Assembly: GCF_021559775.1 (NCBI RefSeq)
Contig: NZ_CP056047.1
Location: forward strand, 2,997,501 to 3,061,500
Reading direction: 5' to 3'
Source of the DNA: Gillisella vitis
GTDB lineage: Bacteria; Pseudomonadota; Alphaproteobacteria; Rhizobiales; Rhizobiaceae
DNA length: 64,000 nt
The notes under the pieces are model-generated. The model made no database searches, had not been told where the DNA came from, and saw nothing but the letters and a program-made list of their open reading frames with translations. Shown piece after piece: positions 36,221 to 44,217 of this stretch; position 1 is the first letter of the stretch, and every line of letters starts with the position of its first letter. Made by a program: the position numbers and the translations under genes.

Positions 36221-38485
36221 ATGGACGACGTTCTGTCATCCACCGATTTCATTCAGGCAAGCCGTGTGCTTAAACTGTCATCGCCCTTGGGCGAAGACCA
36301 GCTTCTGCCGGAGCGGATGACGGTGGATGAGGGCGTCAATCGTCTGTTCGAGATCACTGTGTCAGTGCGTGCCAAGCGTGAGGCTGTGAAGCCGGAAGAG
36401 CTGATCGGCAAACTGGTCGATGTCTCCCTGGAAATCCGGCAGGGTGAACTGGACGGGGATGGCGTGCGCCGACCGTTCAATGGACTGGTGACCAATCTGT
36501 CAGAGGGACCGCCGGTGACGCGCGGATTGCGGTCCTACACCCTGACAATCCGTCCGCAACTGTGGCTGCTGTCGCGCCGGTCCGATTGCCGGATCTGGCA
36601 GAATATGACGGCGATCCAGGTGATGGAAACGCTGTTTTCCGAGCATGGCATTCCAGCCGCCGCATCCGCCCCTCTGCACAAGACGCCGCCGTCGCGCGAG
36701 TTTTCTGTCCAATGGAATGAAACGGATCTCGATTACCTGCTGCGCCGCTTCGAGCAGGACGGGTTGTTCTACTGGTTTGAACATGAGACCGGCGTTCATC
36801 GCCTGAAGGTCAGCGACAGCAAGGTTGCCTGGAGCAAGCCATCGGCTGCGGCAGAAGGTGTCGACAAAGTCAGATTAGCCCAAGGCTCGTCGGACCGCAA
36901 CCATATCAACGAATGGATGCGGCAATTCTCCTATGTTCCCGGCCAGCGCGCCGGTGCGGACTGGAATTTCGAGACGCCGAGCACTGTGCCACTGAATGTC
37001 ACGCCGTCACTGATCCAGATGCCGGGCGCCAAGCAGCGCGAGCTTTACGAATATCCGGCCCGCATCTCCGATATCAAAGAAGCCGAAGTGGCCGAGACGT
37101 TTCGAACGCAGGCGACGGAAGCCGATCATGAGCGCGTGACGGGCCAGTCCAATGTGCGCTTTCTGGAAGCAGGACGCCGGTTCACGCCTTACGAGGAGCC
37201 GCATCCCGAACATAAATACGAAGAGCATGTGATTACCCGCATCATGCATCGGGTGGTGGACCGCTCCTATGAGACGGCCAGCAATGAGATGGAATATGCC
37301 AACGCGTTCGAGGCCATTCCGTCGCGTGTTCCACTGACGCCGCACCGGGAGACCAAGCGCCCGCGTATTGAAGGTGCGCAGGTGGCGATTGTTGCAGGGC
37401 CATCGGGCGAGGAAATCCACACCGACAAATATGGGCGCATCAAGCTCTGGTATCCCTGGGATCGCAAGGCAAAGAAGGACGGCAGTGACACTTGCTGGGT
37501 GCGGGTTAATCAGGCCTGGGGCGGTGGCAGTTGGGGTGCGCAGGTCATCCCACGCATCGGCATGGAAGTGATGGTGTCGTTCGTGGATGGCGATCCGGAT
37601 CGGCCACTGGTGATCGGCGTGGTTCCCAATCCGGCCAATCCCGTGCCCTACGACCTTCCCGCCAACAAGACCCGGATGGTGCTGCGCTCCAACACCCACA
37701 AGGGCAGCGGTTTCAACGAGATGACCTTTGAGGATGAGAAGGGCCAGGAGAACATGTTCTTCCATGCCCAAAAGGATCAGACGACACGCGTGCTGAACGA
37801 CCGCACCAAGCGTATTGACCGCCATGAGGTGGCATCCATCGGCGGCAACCGTGCTGTGGAGGTTAGCGGCAACCAGAAGCATGAGATCGGTGGATCGGTA
37901 AACACAGTGGTCGGCGGTACCGGGCCGATGGCCATGGCTCTGATGGGAGCCGTGCAAGGTATTTCAGGCCAGACGGCAGGTCTGCTCGCTCAGGCGGGCC
38001 AGATCGCTGGCAGTAGTGGACCAGGCCTTGCGAGCTTTGCCACAACGCTTGCCTCCTCGGCCCTGGGATTCTTAGGGGCGGGTGGTCTGATGGCTCGCGA
38101 AGGTGTTGTGGCTGGCTCCAGTCCACGGGCAGATGCGGGTACGGCTCTTGCCGGTTCCGGCACAGGCGTTGGTGATGATGCTTCTAGCCTTTTTCCAATG
38201 CCCGGCATCATGAATACCATCGTCGGTGCATTCAAATCCGACACCATCGGTGTGGCGCGGGCCGAGCAGATCGGTGTCAGTAAGGTCACCAATGTTGGGC
38301 AGACCTCATTGGAAAGCGTCGGAAAGTTCAAAAAAATTGCGGTGGGTGAAGAGTTCGTCATCGAATGCGGGGACTCCAAGTTCATCATGAAGTCGAACGG
38401 CGAAGTGATCATTCTGGGCAAGACGTTTAATTTCGTGGCCACGGATCACTTTCAGCTGCGCGGCAAGCCGATTGACATGAACTGA
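36221..38485 (+). CDS. vgrG: Type VI secretion spike protein VgrG
   Basis: VgrG trimers cap the T6SS Hcp tube and carry effectors into target cells. The 754-residue protein has the gp27-like N-terminal half (FIQASRVLKLSSPLGEDQLLPERM onward), the gp5 OB-fold with GRIKLWYPWDRKAKKD and SCWVRV-like DTCWVRVNQAWGG, then EMMVSF-like GMEVMVSFVDGDPDRP, and a repeat-rich beta-helix needle. The last ~170 residues form a glycine/alanine-rich extension ending in a small beta-rich block, likely for adaptor or effector docking. GGAGGGG before the ATG sets the start. It heads a four-gene cassette, 11 bases before the DUF2169 gene. Confidence 0.94.
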   Translation: MDDVLSSTDFIQASRVLKLSSPLGEDQLLPERMTVDEGVNRLFEITVSVRAKREAVKPEELIGKLVDVSLEIRQGELDGDGVRRPFNGLVTNLSEGPPVTRGLRSYTLTIRPQLWLLSRRSDCRIWQNMTAIQVMETLFSEHGIPAAASAPLHKTPPSREFSVQWNETDLDYLLRRFEQDGLFYWFEHETGVHRLKVSDSKVAWSKPSAAAEGVDKVRLAQGSSDRNHINEWMRQFSYVPGQRAGADWNFETPSTVPLNVTPSLIQMPGAKQRELYEYPARISDIKEAEVAETFRTQATEADHERVTGQSNVRFLEAGRRFTPYEEPHPEHKYEEHVITRIMHRVVDRSYETASNEMEYANAFEAIPSRVPLTPHRETKRPRIEGAQVAIVAGPSGEEIHTDKYGRIKLWYPWDRKAKKDGSDTCWVRVNQAWGGGSWGAQVIPRIGMEVMVSFVDGDPDRPLVIGVVPNPANPVPYDLPANKTRMVLRSNTHKGSGFNEMTFEDEKGQENMFFHAQKDQTTRVLNDRTKRIDRHEVASIGGNRAVEVSGNQKHEIGGSVNTVVGGTGPMAMALMGAVQGISGQTAGLLAQAGQIAGSSGPGLASFATTLASSALGFLGAGGLMAREGVVAGSSPRADAGTALAGSGTGVGDDASSLFPMPGIMNTIVGAFKSDTIGVARAEQIGVSKVTNVGQTSLESVGKFKKIAVGEEFVIECGDSKFIMKSNGEVIILGKTFNFVATDHFQLRGKPIDMN

Positions 38486-38496
38486 GGAGTGGGCAG

Positions 38497-39624
38497 GTGG
38501 AACTGATTAACCGCCTCCCCTTTCCTGCGATGGCCTTCAGGCAATTCGATCCCGAAGGCAATCTGGATTGCATCGTTTCCATGCGGGGAACGTTTATGCA
38601 TGTCCAGGACGGAAGCCTTGATATCGCCCCGCAGCAGGAGAGCTTTCAGTGGGAGGATGCCTATGAAGGCGATCCACATGCAAGCGTCTTGTTACGGCAA
38701 TCGGACTTGACGCCGGACAAGTCGGGTACGGACGTAACCTTCCTTGGAAACGCCTATGCGCCTGATGGCAAACCCGCTACGTCATGGCAATCGATCCTTC
38801 GTGTCGGTCCCGTTTCCAAGGCCGTCAAGGTACATGGCGAGCGGCATTGGAAGCCCAAAATTCAGGAAAAATGGGCGGGATTTTCGGCCAAGGAACCCAA
38901 ACGAGTCATCAAGGGCTGGGCGCTGACGCAAGCGCAGCCAGCAAACATAGTGCCATTATGTTGGTCGAAAGCCTTCGGTGGCATCATTCCAGGAACTGGC
39001 GATCCCACCAGAGAGAGTCCTGTTGACGTCGAGCGACGCAATCCACTCGGCTGCGGAATCGTCAACTTTGATATGCCCCACGATACGGAACCGGTTCCAG
39101 CGCCACAGATCACCAGTGCGGATCAAAGCCTGGACTGGCGAGAGCAGTACGAACCGCAGGGTTTCGGCCTTGTATCCCCCTGGTGGAGATCACGGCAGCA
39201 ATATGCTGGAACCTATGACGAAGCCTGGCTGAGCAAACGCCATCCCCTCCTCCCGCGAGATTTCGATCCCCGCTTCTGGCAGTGTGCTCATCCAGATCTG
39301 ATTGCCACACCACATCTGGGAGGAGACGAAGGTTACCAGCTCGATCATCTTCACCCGCGCTTTGGCCAGGCAAGAGGCCGCCTGCCAGGCCTGACATGCG
39401 GTGTTCACTGCCAGCGCGAAGACCGGGATGAATGGCATGTTCTCAAGCTGGATGGCGTCCATTTCGACTGGCGGTCGGAGAATATCGTGATGCTGACCTG
39501 GCGTGTACGTTTCCCATTGCCCGAAGCAGGTGAAACGACGCTGACCTTGACTCGTGTTCGGGTGAAGCCCTCACCCGACCCATCGACCGAGGTATCGGCA
39601 GGTCAAGCGAGAGAGAACGCATGA
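38497..39624 (+). CDS. DUF2169 T6SS effector adaptor
   Basis: DUF2169 proteins act as adaptor/chaperones that stabilise PAAR-like effectors and load them onto VgrG. The 375-residue protein has the family N-terminus MELINRLPFPAMAFRQFDPEG, GKPATSWQSILRVGPVSKAV, CWSKAFGG and the IVMLTWRVRFPLP end. The start is GTG, 7-8 bases after GAGGAG. Its stop overlaps the start of the effector gene (ATGA), as expected for a dedicated chaperone. The same order, vgrG-DUF2169-effector-immunity, is known from the A. tumefaciens tde2 locus. Confidence 0.9.
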   Translation: MELINRLPFPAMAFRQFDPEGNLDCIVSMRGTFMHVQDGSLDIAPQQESFQWEDAYEGDPHASVLLRQSDLTPDKSGTDVTFLGNAYAPDGKPATSWQSILRVGPVSKAVKVHGERHWKPKIQEKWAGFSAKEPKRVIKGWALTQAQPANIVPLCWSKAFGGIIPGTGDPTRESPVDVERRNPLGCGIVNFDMPHDTEPVPAPQITSADQSLDWREQYEPQGFGLVSPWWRSRQQYAGTYDEAWLSKRHPLLPRDFDPRFWQCAHPDLIATPHLGGDEGYQLDHLHPRFGQARGRLPGLTCGVHCQREDRDEWHVLKLDGVHFDWRSENIVMLTWRVRFPLPEAGETTLTLTRVRVKPSPDPSTEVSAGQARENA

Positions 39625-41075
39625 GCATTCCCCACGACCCCTATCTTGGCGAACCGGGCTATCCCGGCCCCTGGACGACGAAACAGCCGCGTGAGGGCCT
39701 GCGCGATCTCGACGAAGCGCGGATCGTCTCGCTTTCTCCAGATGTCTGCTGGACACCCATCGGCTCATCCGTTGTCGCTATTCCATACCCTATCGTAGAT
39801 TTCTGCGGCCACGACCAGAACTACACGCCCTCTGTTCGCTTCACGGGCAAGAAGGCCATGGTCATGCGGTCATGCACGACCCATGTGCATGGCGATAAGC
39901 CGGGTGTCAAAAAAGGCGTCAATTCCGGCACGGTCGAAAGCATCTGCGAACCCGTTGGTCATGCTGATCAGGTTCGAGCTGAAGGGTCTTACGTCATTCG
40001 CCATCTCGACCGGTTCAAGATGAACAACGGGAACACAGAGGGCGAAGCGATCTTTGTGCGGGACACCTCCACCTATGATCCGCCGAAGGATGATGATCCG
40101 GTACCAGGGTCGTTGCGTGCTGTAGAAGTGGCCGATGCCTCTGATGCAAAGAAGAAAGCCACGGATGCTGATGGATCGGGGGGGACAACACTTGGCCTTT
40201 TGTCGCCAGCAGCGGCGCGTGCTATTACTGCGGTCGGCGGAAGCGGAGCGGCTACCGCAACCAGCAGCACTGCGGCAGCAGCAACGGCCGCGACTGCCGC
40301 CGAAACTGCTGCGGGTGCCAGCATAGGGACCGTTCTTGCCGGGATAGGCATCTTTGCTGTCGGAGTACTACTTCCCACGAATAAATCTAATTTTTCGGAC
40401 TTCGTTCCTCAGGATGAATTTGAACGTCAGAAAATTTCTGACGCTCAAAAGCGCATTAACGACTTGCCATTCTGGGATACTGGCTCTTCGGTTCGCGAAG
40501 ACACTATAGCCGAATTGCGTCGCAGAAGGCAGACAGTACCTCAACCTCAGGCTGTCCCACTCCCCCAGTCCGAGACTGTGCGCGTGGATACTCCGAAATG
40601 CTATGTACTACCCCTAAATTTCTCAACTCCGCTAAATGGAACTCGGGCTGAGATGCAACGGCAGCTAGATCTTCAACAATCTACCCTGAACAGCAAGAAC
40701 CCGTGCGTTGCAGCAAATGACATTGCCAATTATCCGAATGTAAAATCAATAGGTGAAGCGGCGAGAACTATCGAACGTAAACGCCTCATAAAAAAAAATG
40801 CCGAATTCATTAATAGAATTAACCCAAATATTGGCCTTCCTCAGGCAATGGCTTTGGCCGAAAAACAAGCATCTAATAAGGATGCAATACACACCTTGGA
40901 TATGATAGCGGGTGGAAAACCTACCGTGTTTTCTGGTTTAGGTGGGAGGAGTGAAAACCGATCCATTGGATCTCAATGGAGACACGGCGGAAAAGCCTCT
41001 GCATTGAGCAGATACGCAATAGACCAGTGCCAAAAAGGATGCCCTAAGATGCAAACGATTCTGCAGGCAATTTAA
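39621..41075 (+). CDS. T6SS effector: DUF4150 PAAR-like head and Ntox15-like DNase (Tde-type)
   Basis: The 484-residue protein starts with a DUF4150 PAAR-like domain (about 25-155: SLSPDVCWTPIGSSVVAIPYP, GKKAMVMRSCTTHVHGD), which would tip the VgrG spike. A hydrophobic Ala/Thr-rich stretch (about 193-252) follows, then a linker, then a C-terminal toxin domain (about 360-484). The toxin carries the HxxD motif as HTLD (His424, Asp427) followed by AGGKP and the block NRSIGSQW, as in Ntox15 DNases such as Tde1/Tde2, which degrade the DNA of rival bacteria. From about base 40,380 the sequence becomes clearly richer in A and T, suggesting the toxin end was acquired separately. Toxin family assigned by motif, not by search. 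Confidence 0.85.
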   Translation: MSIPHDPYLGEPGYPGPWTTKQPREGLRDLDEARIVSLSPDVCWTPIGSSVVAIPYPIVDFCGHDQNYTPSVRFTGKKAMVMRSCTTHVHGDKPGVKKGVNSGTVESICEPVGHADQVRAEGSYVIRHLDRFKMNNGNTEGEAIFVRDTSTYDPPKDDDPVPGSLRAVEVADASDAKKKATDADGSGGTTLGLLSPAAARAITAVGGSGAATATSSTAAAATAATAAETAAGASIGTVLAGIGIFAVGVLLPTNKSNFSDFVPQDEFERQKISDAQKRINDLPFWDTGSSVREDTIAELRRRRQTVPQPQAVPLPQSETVRVDTPKCYVLPLNFSTPLNGTRAEMQRQLDLQQSTLNSKNPCVAANDIANYPNVKSIGEAARTIERKRLIKKNAEFINRINPNIGLPQAMALAEKQASNKDAIHTLDMIAGGKPTVFSGLGGRSENRSIGSQWRHGGKASALSRYAIDQCQKGCPKMQTILQAI

Positions 41076-41086
41076 GGGGATGCAAA

Positions 41087-41824
41087 ATGTCTATTGAAGA
41101 TTTTGTGGCGGTTCGTGGCGTACCTAGGCAGGCACGACTGGTTCCCCAAGATGAATGGCAGGCATGTGAAGGGCGGGTGCCAGAACCGCTTATTGATTTT
41201 TGGAAAAAGAACGGAGTTGGATACTATGCCAATAAAAATTATTGGATATGCACGCCGATCTTTTTTGACAGCCTTCTTAAGGACGTTTTGAAGGATTTTT
41301 CAGCGCACTTTGCTGAAGATTTTTCGGCCTTTGGCTATTCAAGCCTCGGAACAATCGATCTCTGGCACAGGGAGGGACGGCACTTCACATTGTCGCTCGA
41401 TGTAGGTTTGGTGATGGATCTCACAAGCCGGAAGAGAACAGATCCGCCACCCTATGATCTTGAAGATTTATATCGAGTCGCAGGTATGCAAATGCCAGAA
41501 AATGCTCGTGAAATATTCCTTGCTGGTCGAGACGACCCTGAGGACATTGGCTCAATATTACTCAGCACGACCTCTCAAGATGACTACAGCATCCTAGAAG
41601 ACGATTCAGGGCAACCGCTATTATCTCAACTTCGTGGATTGCACGGGGAACCATCTGATAATGAGATATATTTTCGGAACAGTAGAGCGATACCGAACTT
41701 AGCTGAAAACTACTCAAAGGTATCAATCGTAGAGGCCGCAGCTCGTATACCTAAACCGTTGATGTATTCGTATGCAGTTGAAGTCGATGGCAAACAGGAA
41801 ATCCGTGAGGAGAACTATCCATAA
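41087..41824 (+). CDS. Probable immunity protein (GAD-like/DUF1851)
   Basis: The 245-residue cytosolic protein starts 11 bases after the effector and shares its AT-rich composition. MSIEDFVAVRGVPRQARLVP with VPEPLIDFWKKNGVGYYANKNYWICTP is the GAD-like N-terminal pattern, and the middle (LGTIDLWHREGRHFTLSLD) looks like DUF1851, the architecture of the Tdi immunity proteins that neutralise Tde DNases. No signal peptide or membrane segment, fitting protection against a cytosolic nuclease. Pairing with the effector is inferred from position and family resemblance. Confidence 0.78.
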   Translation: MSIEDFVAVRGVPRQARLVPQDEWQACEGRVPEPLIDFWKKNGVGYYANKNYWICTPIFFDSLLKDVLKDFSAHFAEDFSAFGYSSLGTIDLWHREGRHFTLSLDVGLVMDLTSRKRTDPPPYDLEDLYRVAGMQMPENAREIFLAGRDDPEDIGSILLSTTSQDDYSILEDDSGQPLLSQLRGLHGEPSDNEIYFRNSRAIPNLAENYSKVSIVEAAARIPKPLMYSYAVEVDGKQEIREENYP

Positions 41825-42048
41825 GCTGAAAAATTGGGTTGGACACGATTATCAATGCGTAGGTCCCCTGACGCTCATGGCGCAGGCAACATCTGTTATG
41901 GCGACGTATCGGAGAATCCGGAGAAGTCCGTCTTTCCTACCGCCCAGGGCTGAAAGTTCCGCAGCAGCAGGCGGTTATCGCAGCTATGATATGGGACATC
42001 TATTTCACCTCCAACAATGAAGGCGCCGTCTCTAAGATCGCGGCCTAA
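41825..42048 (+). pseudogene. Possible broken fragment downstream of the immunity gene
   Basis: Two overlapping short frames look protein-like: one runs from just after the immunity stop to a TGA at 41951-41953, the other continues from there as GLKVPQQQAVIAAMIWDIYF and ends at TAA 42046-42048. A single frameshift would join them. No start codon with a ribosome site is seen. It may be debris of a former toxin or immunity gene; no family recognised. Confidence 0.25.
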
Positions 42049-42106
42049 GCGAGCATACTACCCCCTTGATCGGGGTTGTCGAGATAATACGCATGAAAGA
42101 CCAATC

Positions 42107-42331
42107 ATGAAGATTTTCAAGATTGCGACTATATTCGTCGTAATGGAGGTACTGTGCGTTTTCCTGGGCTATCAGACGGCTGTATGGTCCGGGATAAGTG
42201 GGATCTACGAATGCAATGATGTTGCTTGCCCGTTTGTTGTGACCTTTGTGACCGGGCCACTGCTGAGTATTGCTTATGCATTCGTAGCCGGCGGCATCTA
42301 CCTGCTCTGGCGGCGCACCACCACTGAATAA
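42107..42331 (+). CDS. Small two-helix membrane protein, unknown
   Basis: The 74-residue product has two strong membrane segments (about 3-27, FKIATIFVVMEVLCVFLGYQ, and 46-68, FVTGPLLSIAYAFVAGGIYL) joined by a loop with two cysteines (YECNDVACPF). The ribosome site GAAAGACC is weak. An upstream in-frame start (42017) would add a basic leader. It lies just past the T6SS toxin-immunity pair and may be an accessory protein of that island; I do not recognise a family. Confidence 0.5.
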   Translation: MKIFKIATIFVVMEVLCVFLGYQTAVWSGISGIYECNDVACPFVVTFVTGPLLSIAYAFVAGGIYLLWRRTTTE

Positions 42332-42472
42332 TAGTAACCGCTAATTCCCCGTCGCCTTTTCGCACTTGCGTGTTTAGTGCACGAGGTGTCGAATTTAAAT
42401 GGAATGAAAGGAACAAGCGAACCGGTGTGTTTGAAGATTGAATGATCATGAGCAGTCGCTGAAAACGATGCA

Positions 42473-43372
42473 CTAGACTTGCAATGGATAATCCTCAATG
42501 AGCCGAGAAATTGTGCTTCGGCCCAAGTCGGCCATGATAGGGTTCGTGTCTTTATAATACCAAACTAAGCCCATCGCTTGCTGGAATGCCCATGCCGCGC
42601 CTCGGTGCCATTCAAGGTCATCAACTTGCAGACCTTCGCGGAAGACCGCTCGAGTATCCCGATCTAGCAGATGCCAACCGGCGACGAGATCAAGCGATGG
42701 ATCCGCAGGAGCAAAACCGCCAGTGTCAAGCACTCCAACCAAGTGTTCGCCATTGACTAAAAGATTTGTAGGAATGATGTCCTTGTGGCTCATCACTTCG
42801 CGATTTGGAGATGGCAATTCGCGAAGGCTTCTCCACATGCTGCGTAGGGGATCAACATCAAGAAGGTGTTCACTCTTAGAGAAGCACACCTCCATCCACC
42901 CATCATGATCGGTCAAATTTCCGCCTCTACCCCGCCCCTCAAATGTCCGTCCGTTCAAATTCGCTGTGCGAAGTGTAATGATCAGTCTTACAAGATCGAG
43001 CGCAAAAACAGGCGAGTTGCATAGTCCAGTCGGCGTAGCAATTTGTCCCTCGATCCAAGTTTGTACATACCACGGCAGCGGATAGTCAGAACTTTGCCGC
43101 CCGATTCCGACTGGCTTAGGACTGGGAAAAAGGCAACATTCGTTGAATTCCGCGCTGGCTCTGGCTTCCGCTTCCAGTAAACGGGTGCATTCGGCGGGGT
43201 CCATCATCCGCAGAGGAAAGCGAGCAGTGTGCTTGGCACCAATTCGAAAGATCGCATTGGCTGTGCCTGCTGTTTCCAGTTCAATGATTTCTTCGCCTCG
43301 AAACTGCGGAAACTGGTCAGCGATCAAATCTCTCACGTGCGCCGCGTTGATGTTTATTTGATCGCTATGCAT
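42473..43372 (-). CDS. Aminoglycoside-phosphotransferase-family kinase
   Basis: The 299-residue protein has an APH/choline-kinase-like fold: N-terminal ATP-binding lobe (AGTANAIFRIGAKHTARFP), then the catalytic loop SHKDIIPTNLLVNG (APH pattern HxDxxxxN, with Lys in place of the usual Gly) and the metal-binding VLDTGGFAPADPSLDL. That supports phosphotransfer to a small molecule, possibly an antibiotic, but the true substrate is unknown. GAGGA spaced 9 bases before the ATG at 43372 decides the start over the Met at 43381. It is a lone leftward gene in the accessory region. Confidence 0.8.
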   Translation of the reverse strand: MHSDQININAAHVRDLIADQFPQFRGEEIIELETAGTANAIFRIGAKHTARFPLRMMDPAECTRLLEAEARASAEFNECCLFPSPKPVGIGRQSSDYPLPWYVQTWIEGQIATPTGLCNSPVFALDLVRLIITLRTANLNGRTFEGRGRGGNLTDHDGWMEVCFSKSEHLLDVDPLRSMWRSLRELPSPNREVMSHKDIIPTNLLVNGEHLVGVLDTGGFAPADPSLDLVAGWHLLDRDTRAVFREGLQVDDLEWHRGAAWAFQQAMGLVWYYKDTNPIMADLGRSTISRLIEDYPLQV

Positions 43373-43450
43373 CGCCGCCATTCCTCAAACATCTACGCTG
43401 CCATAACCTTTATATATGACGACTTTTTGAATCGACGACTTGTGACGCTA

Positions 43451-43530
43451 TTGCATAATTCTTTAAACCGGAATCGGTTTAAAGAGAAAATTATGCAACA
43501 AATATAAGGAGCTACAGCGAACCTTTGTGC
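43451..43530 (+). repeat. Dispersed palindromic repeat, copy E (best preserved)
   Basis: Outer arms TTGCATAATT / AATTATGCAA (43451-43460, 43489-43498) and inner arms CTTTAAACCG / CGGTTTAAAG (43461-43470, 43475-43484, loop GAAT) are both perfect. The flank continues ATATAAGGAGCTACAGCGAA, aligning with copy D. Confidence 0.85.
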
Positions 43531-43546
43531 GCCATATATGGCGCAC
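43527..43546. repeat. Perfect 20-bp palindrome
   Basis: GTGCGCCATATATGGCGCAC is fully self-complementary with no loop. Its form suits a dimeric DNA-binding protein site, but no regulator gene lies next to it. Confidence 0.6.
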
Positions 43547-43682
43547 GGCCCTGTAATGACCGAAATGAGATCGTCTCCACTCTGACTGTTTTTCGAGCGT
43601 AAAAGACGAAAGCGGCCAGAGCATCTCGGTTCGCCGACTTCCGTCATTGGCCTGAAGCAGACGTCACGCGGCTTTCACAAAC

Positions 43683-43961
43683 GTGGAAATGATCCCGCGA
43701 GAAAGACCTGCTACGCGGGCTGAAGCCCGTAACGTATTCAAGAATATTTCCTGTATATTCCACCGCTCTGGTCTGACGGATAGAGTTCACCAAGTGTTGC
43801 ACCCGCCGAAACCGAACAGTGCAGGGCGCTATCATCGTCTTGGCGAGCGGATCCTTTACATGAGCGCCGCCCTGGAGTGGTCCACGCGCTACCCGATCGC
43901 AGTGGAGCGGGCGTCTCAATCTTCTACAACGTGTACGACATGCCAATGGCGTCAAACTTGA
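43683..43961 (+). pseudogene. RES-domain toxin-like remnant
   Basis: The frame encodes HRSGLTDRVHQVLHPPKPNS followed by AGRYHRLGERILYMSAALEW, which resembles the start of RES domains (NAD-degrading toxins of toxin-antitoxin pairs, where Arg and Tyr near this GR-YH segment matter). After about 60 residues the similarity stops and the frame ends, so the gene is truncated or frameshifted. No antitoxin gene is next to it. Assignment by eye, tentative. Confidence 0.3.
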
Positions 43962-44217
43962 ATTCGCAGGTTAACATGCGATGCGCTCGACATGTGGTAC
44001 TTCAGCGCGTCGACGATGGCGTGTTTTGTCACCTATGCGTAGATCATAGCCATCTTTACCGTGTCATATGACCGGGCCCATAACGTCGGGTGTTTGCGAA
44101 CGTCGGATTTCAGAATCCGCTTACCGCATAGTGAATGACCAGAATGGGGGCATTCCTGTCGCAAGATTCGTCGCTTCATGGCCAAACACTCAGCTTCCAA
44201 GCTAAGCTGGAAAGCCG

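Larger units (their letters stand above)
43373..44217. other. 845-base degenerate stretch
   Basis: No intact gene was found. It contains repeat copy E, a perfect 20-bp palindrome at 43527-43546 and a RES-like remnant (43683-43961). Many short frames with no ribosome sites suggest decay. Confidence 0.6.

Noticed and set aside
37007..37957. 316-codon frame antisense to vgrG
   Set aside because: Shadow of the VgrG OB-fold and needle region.
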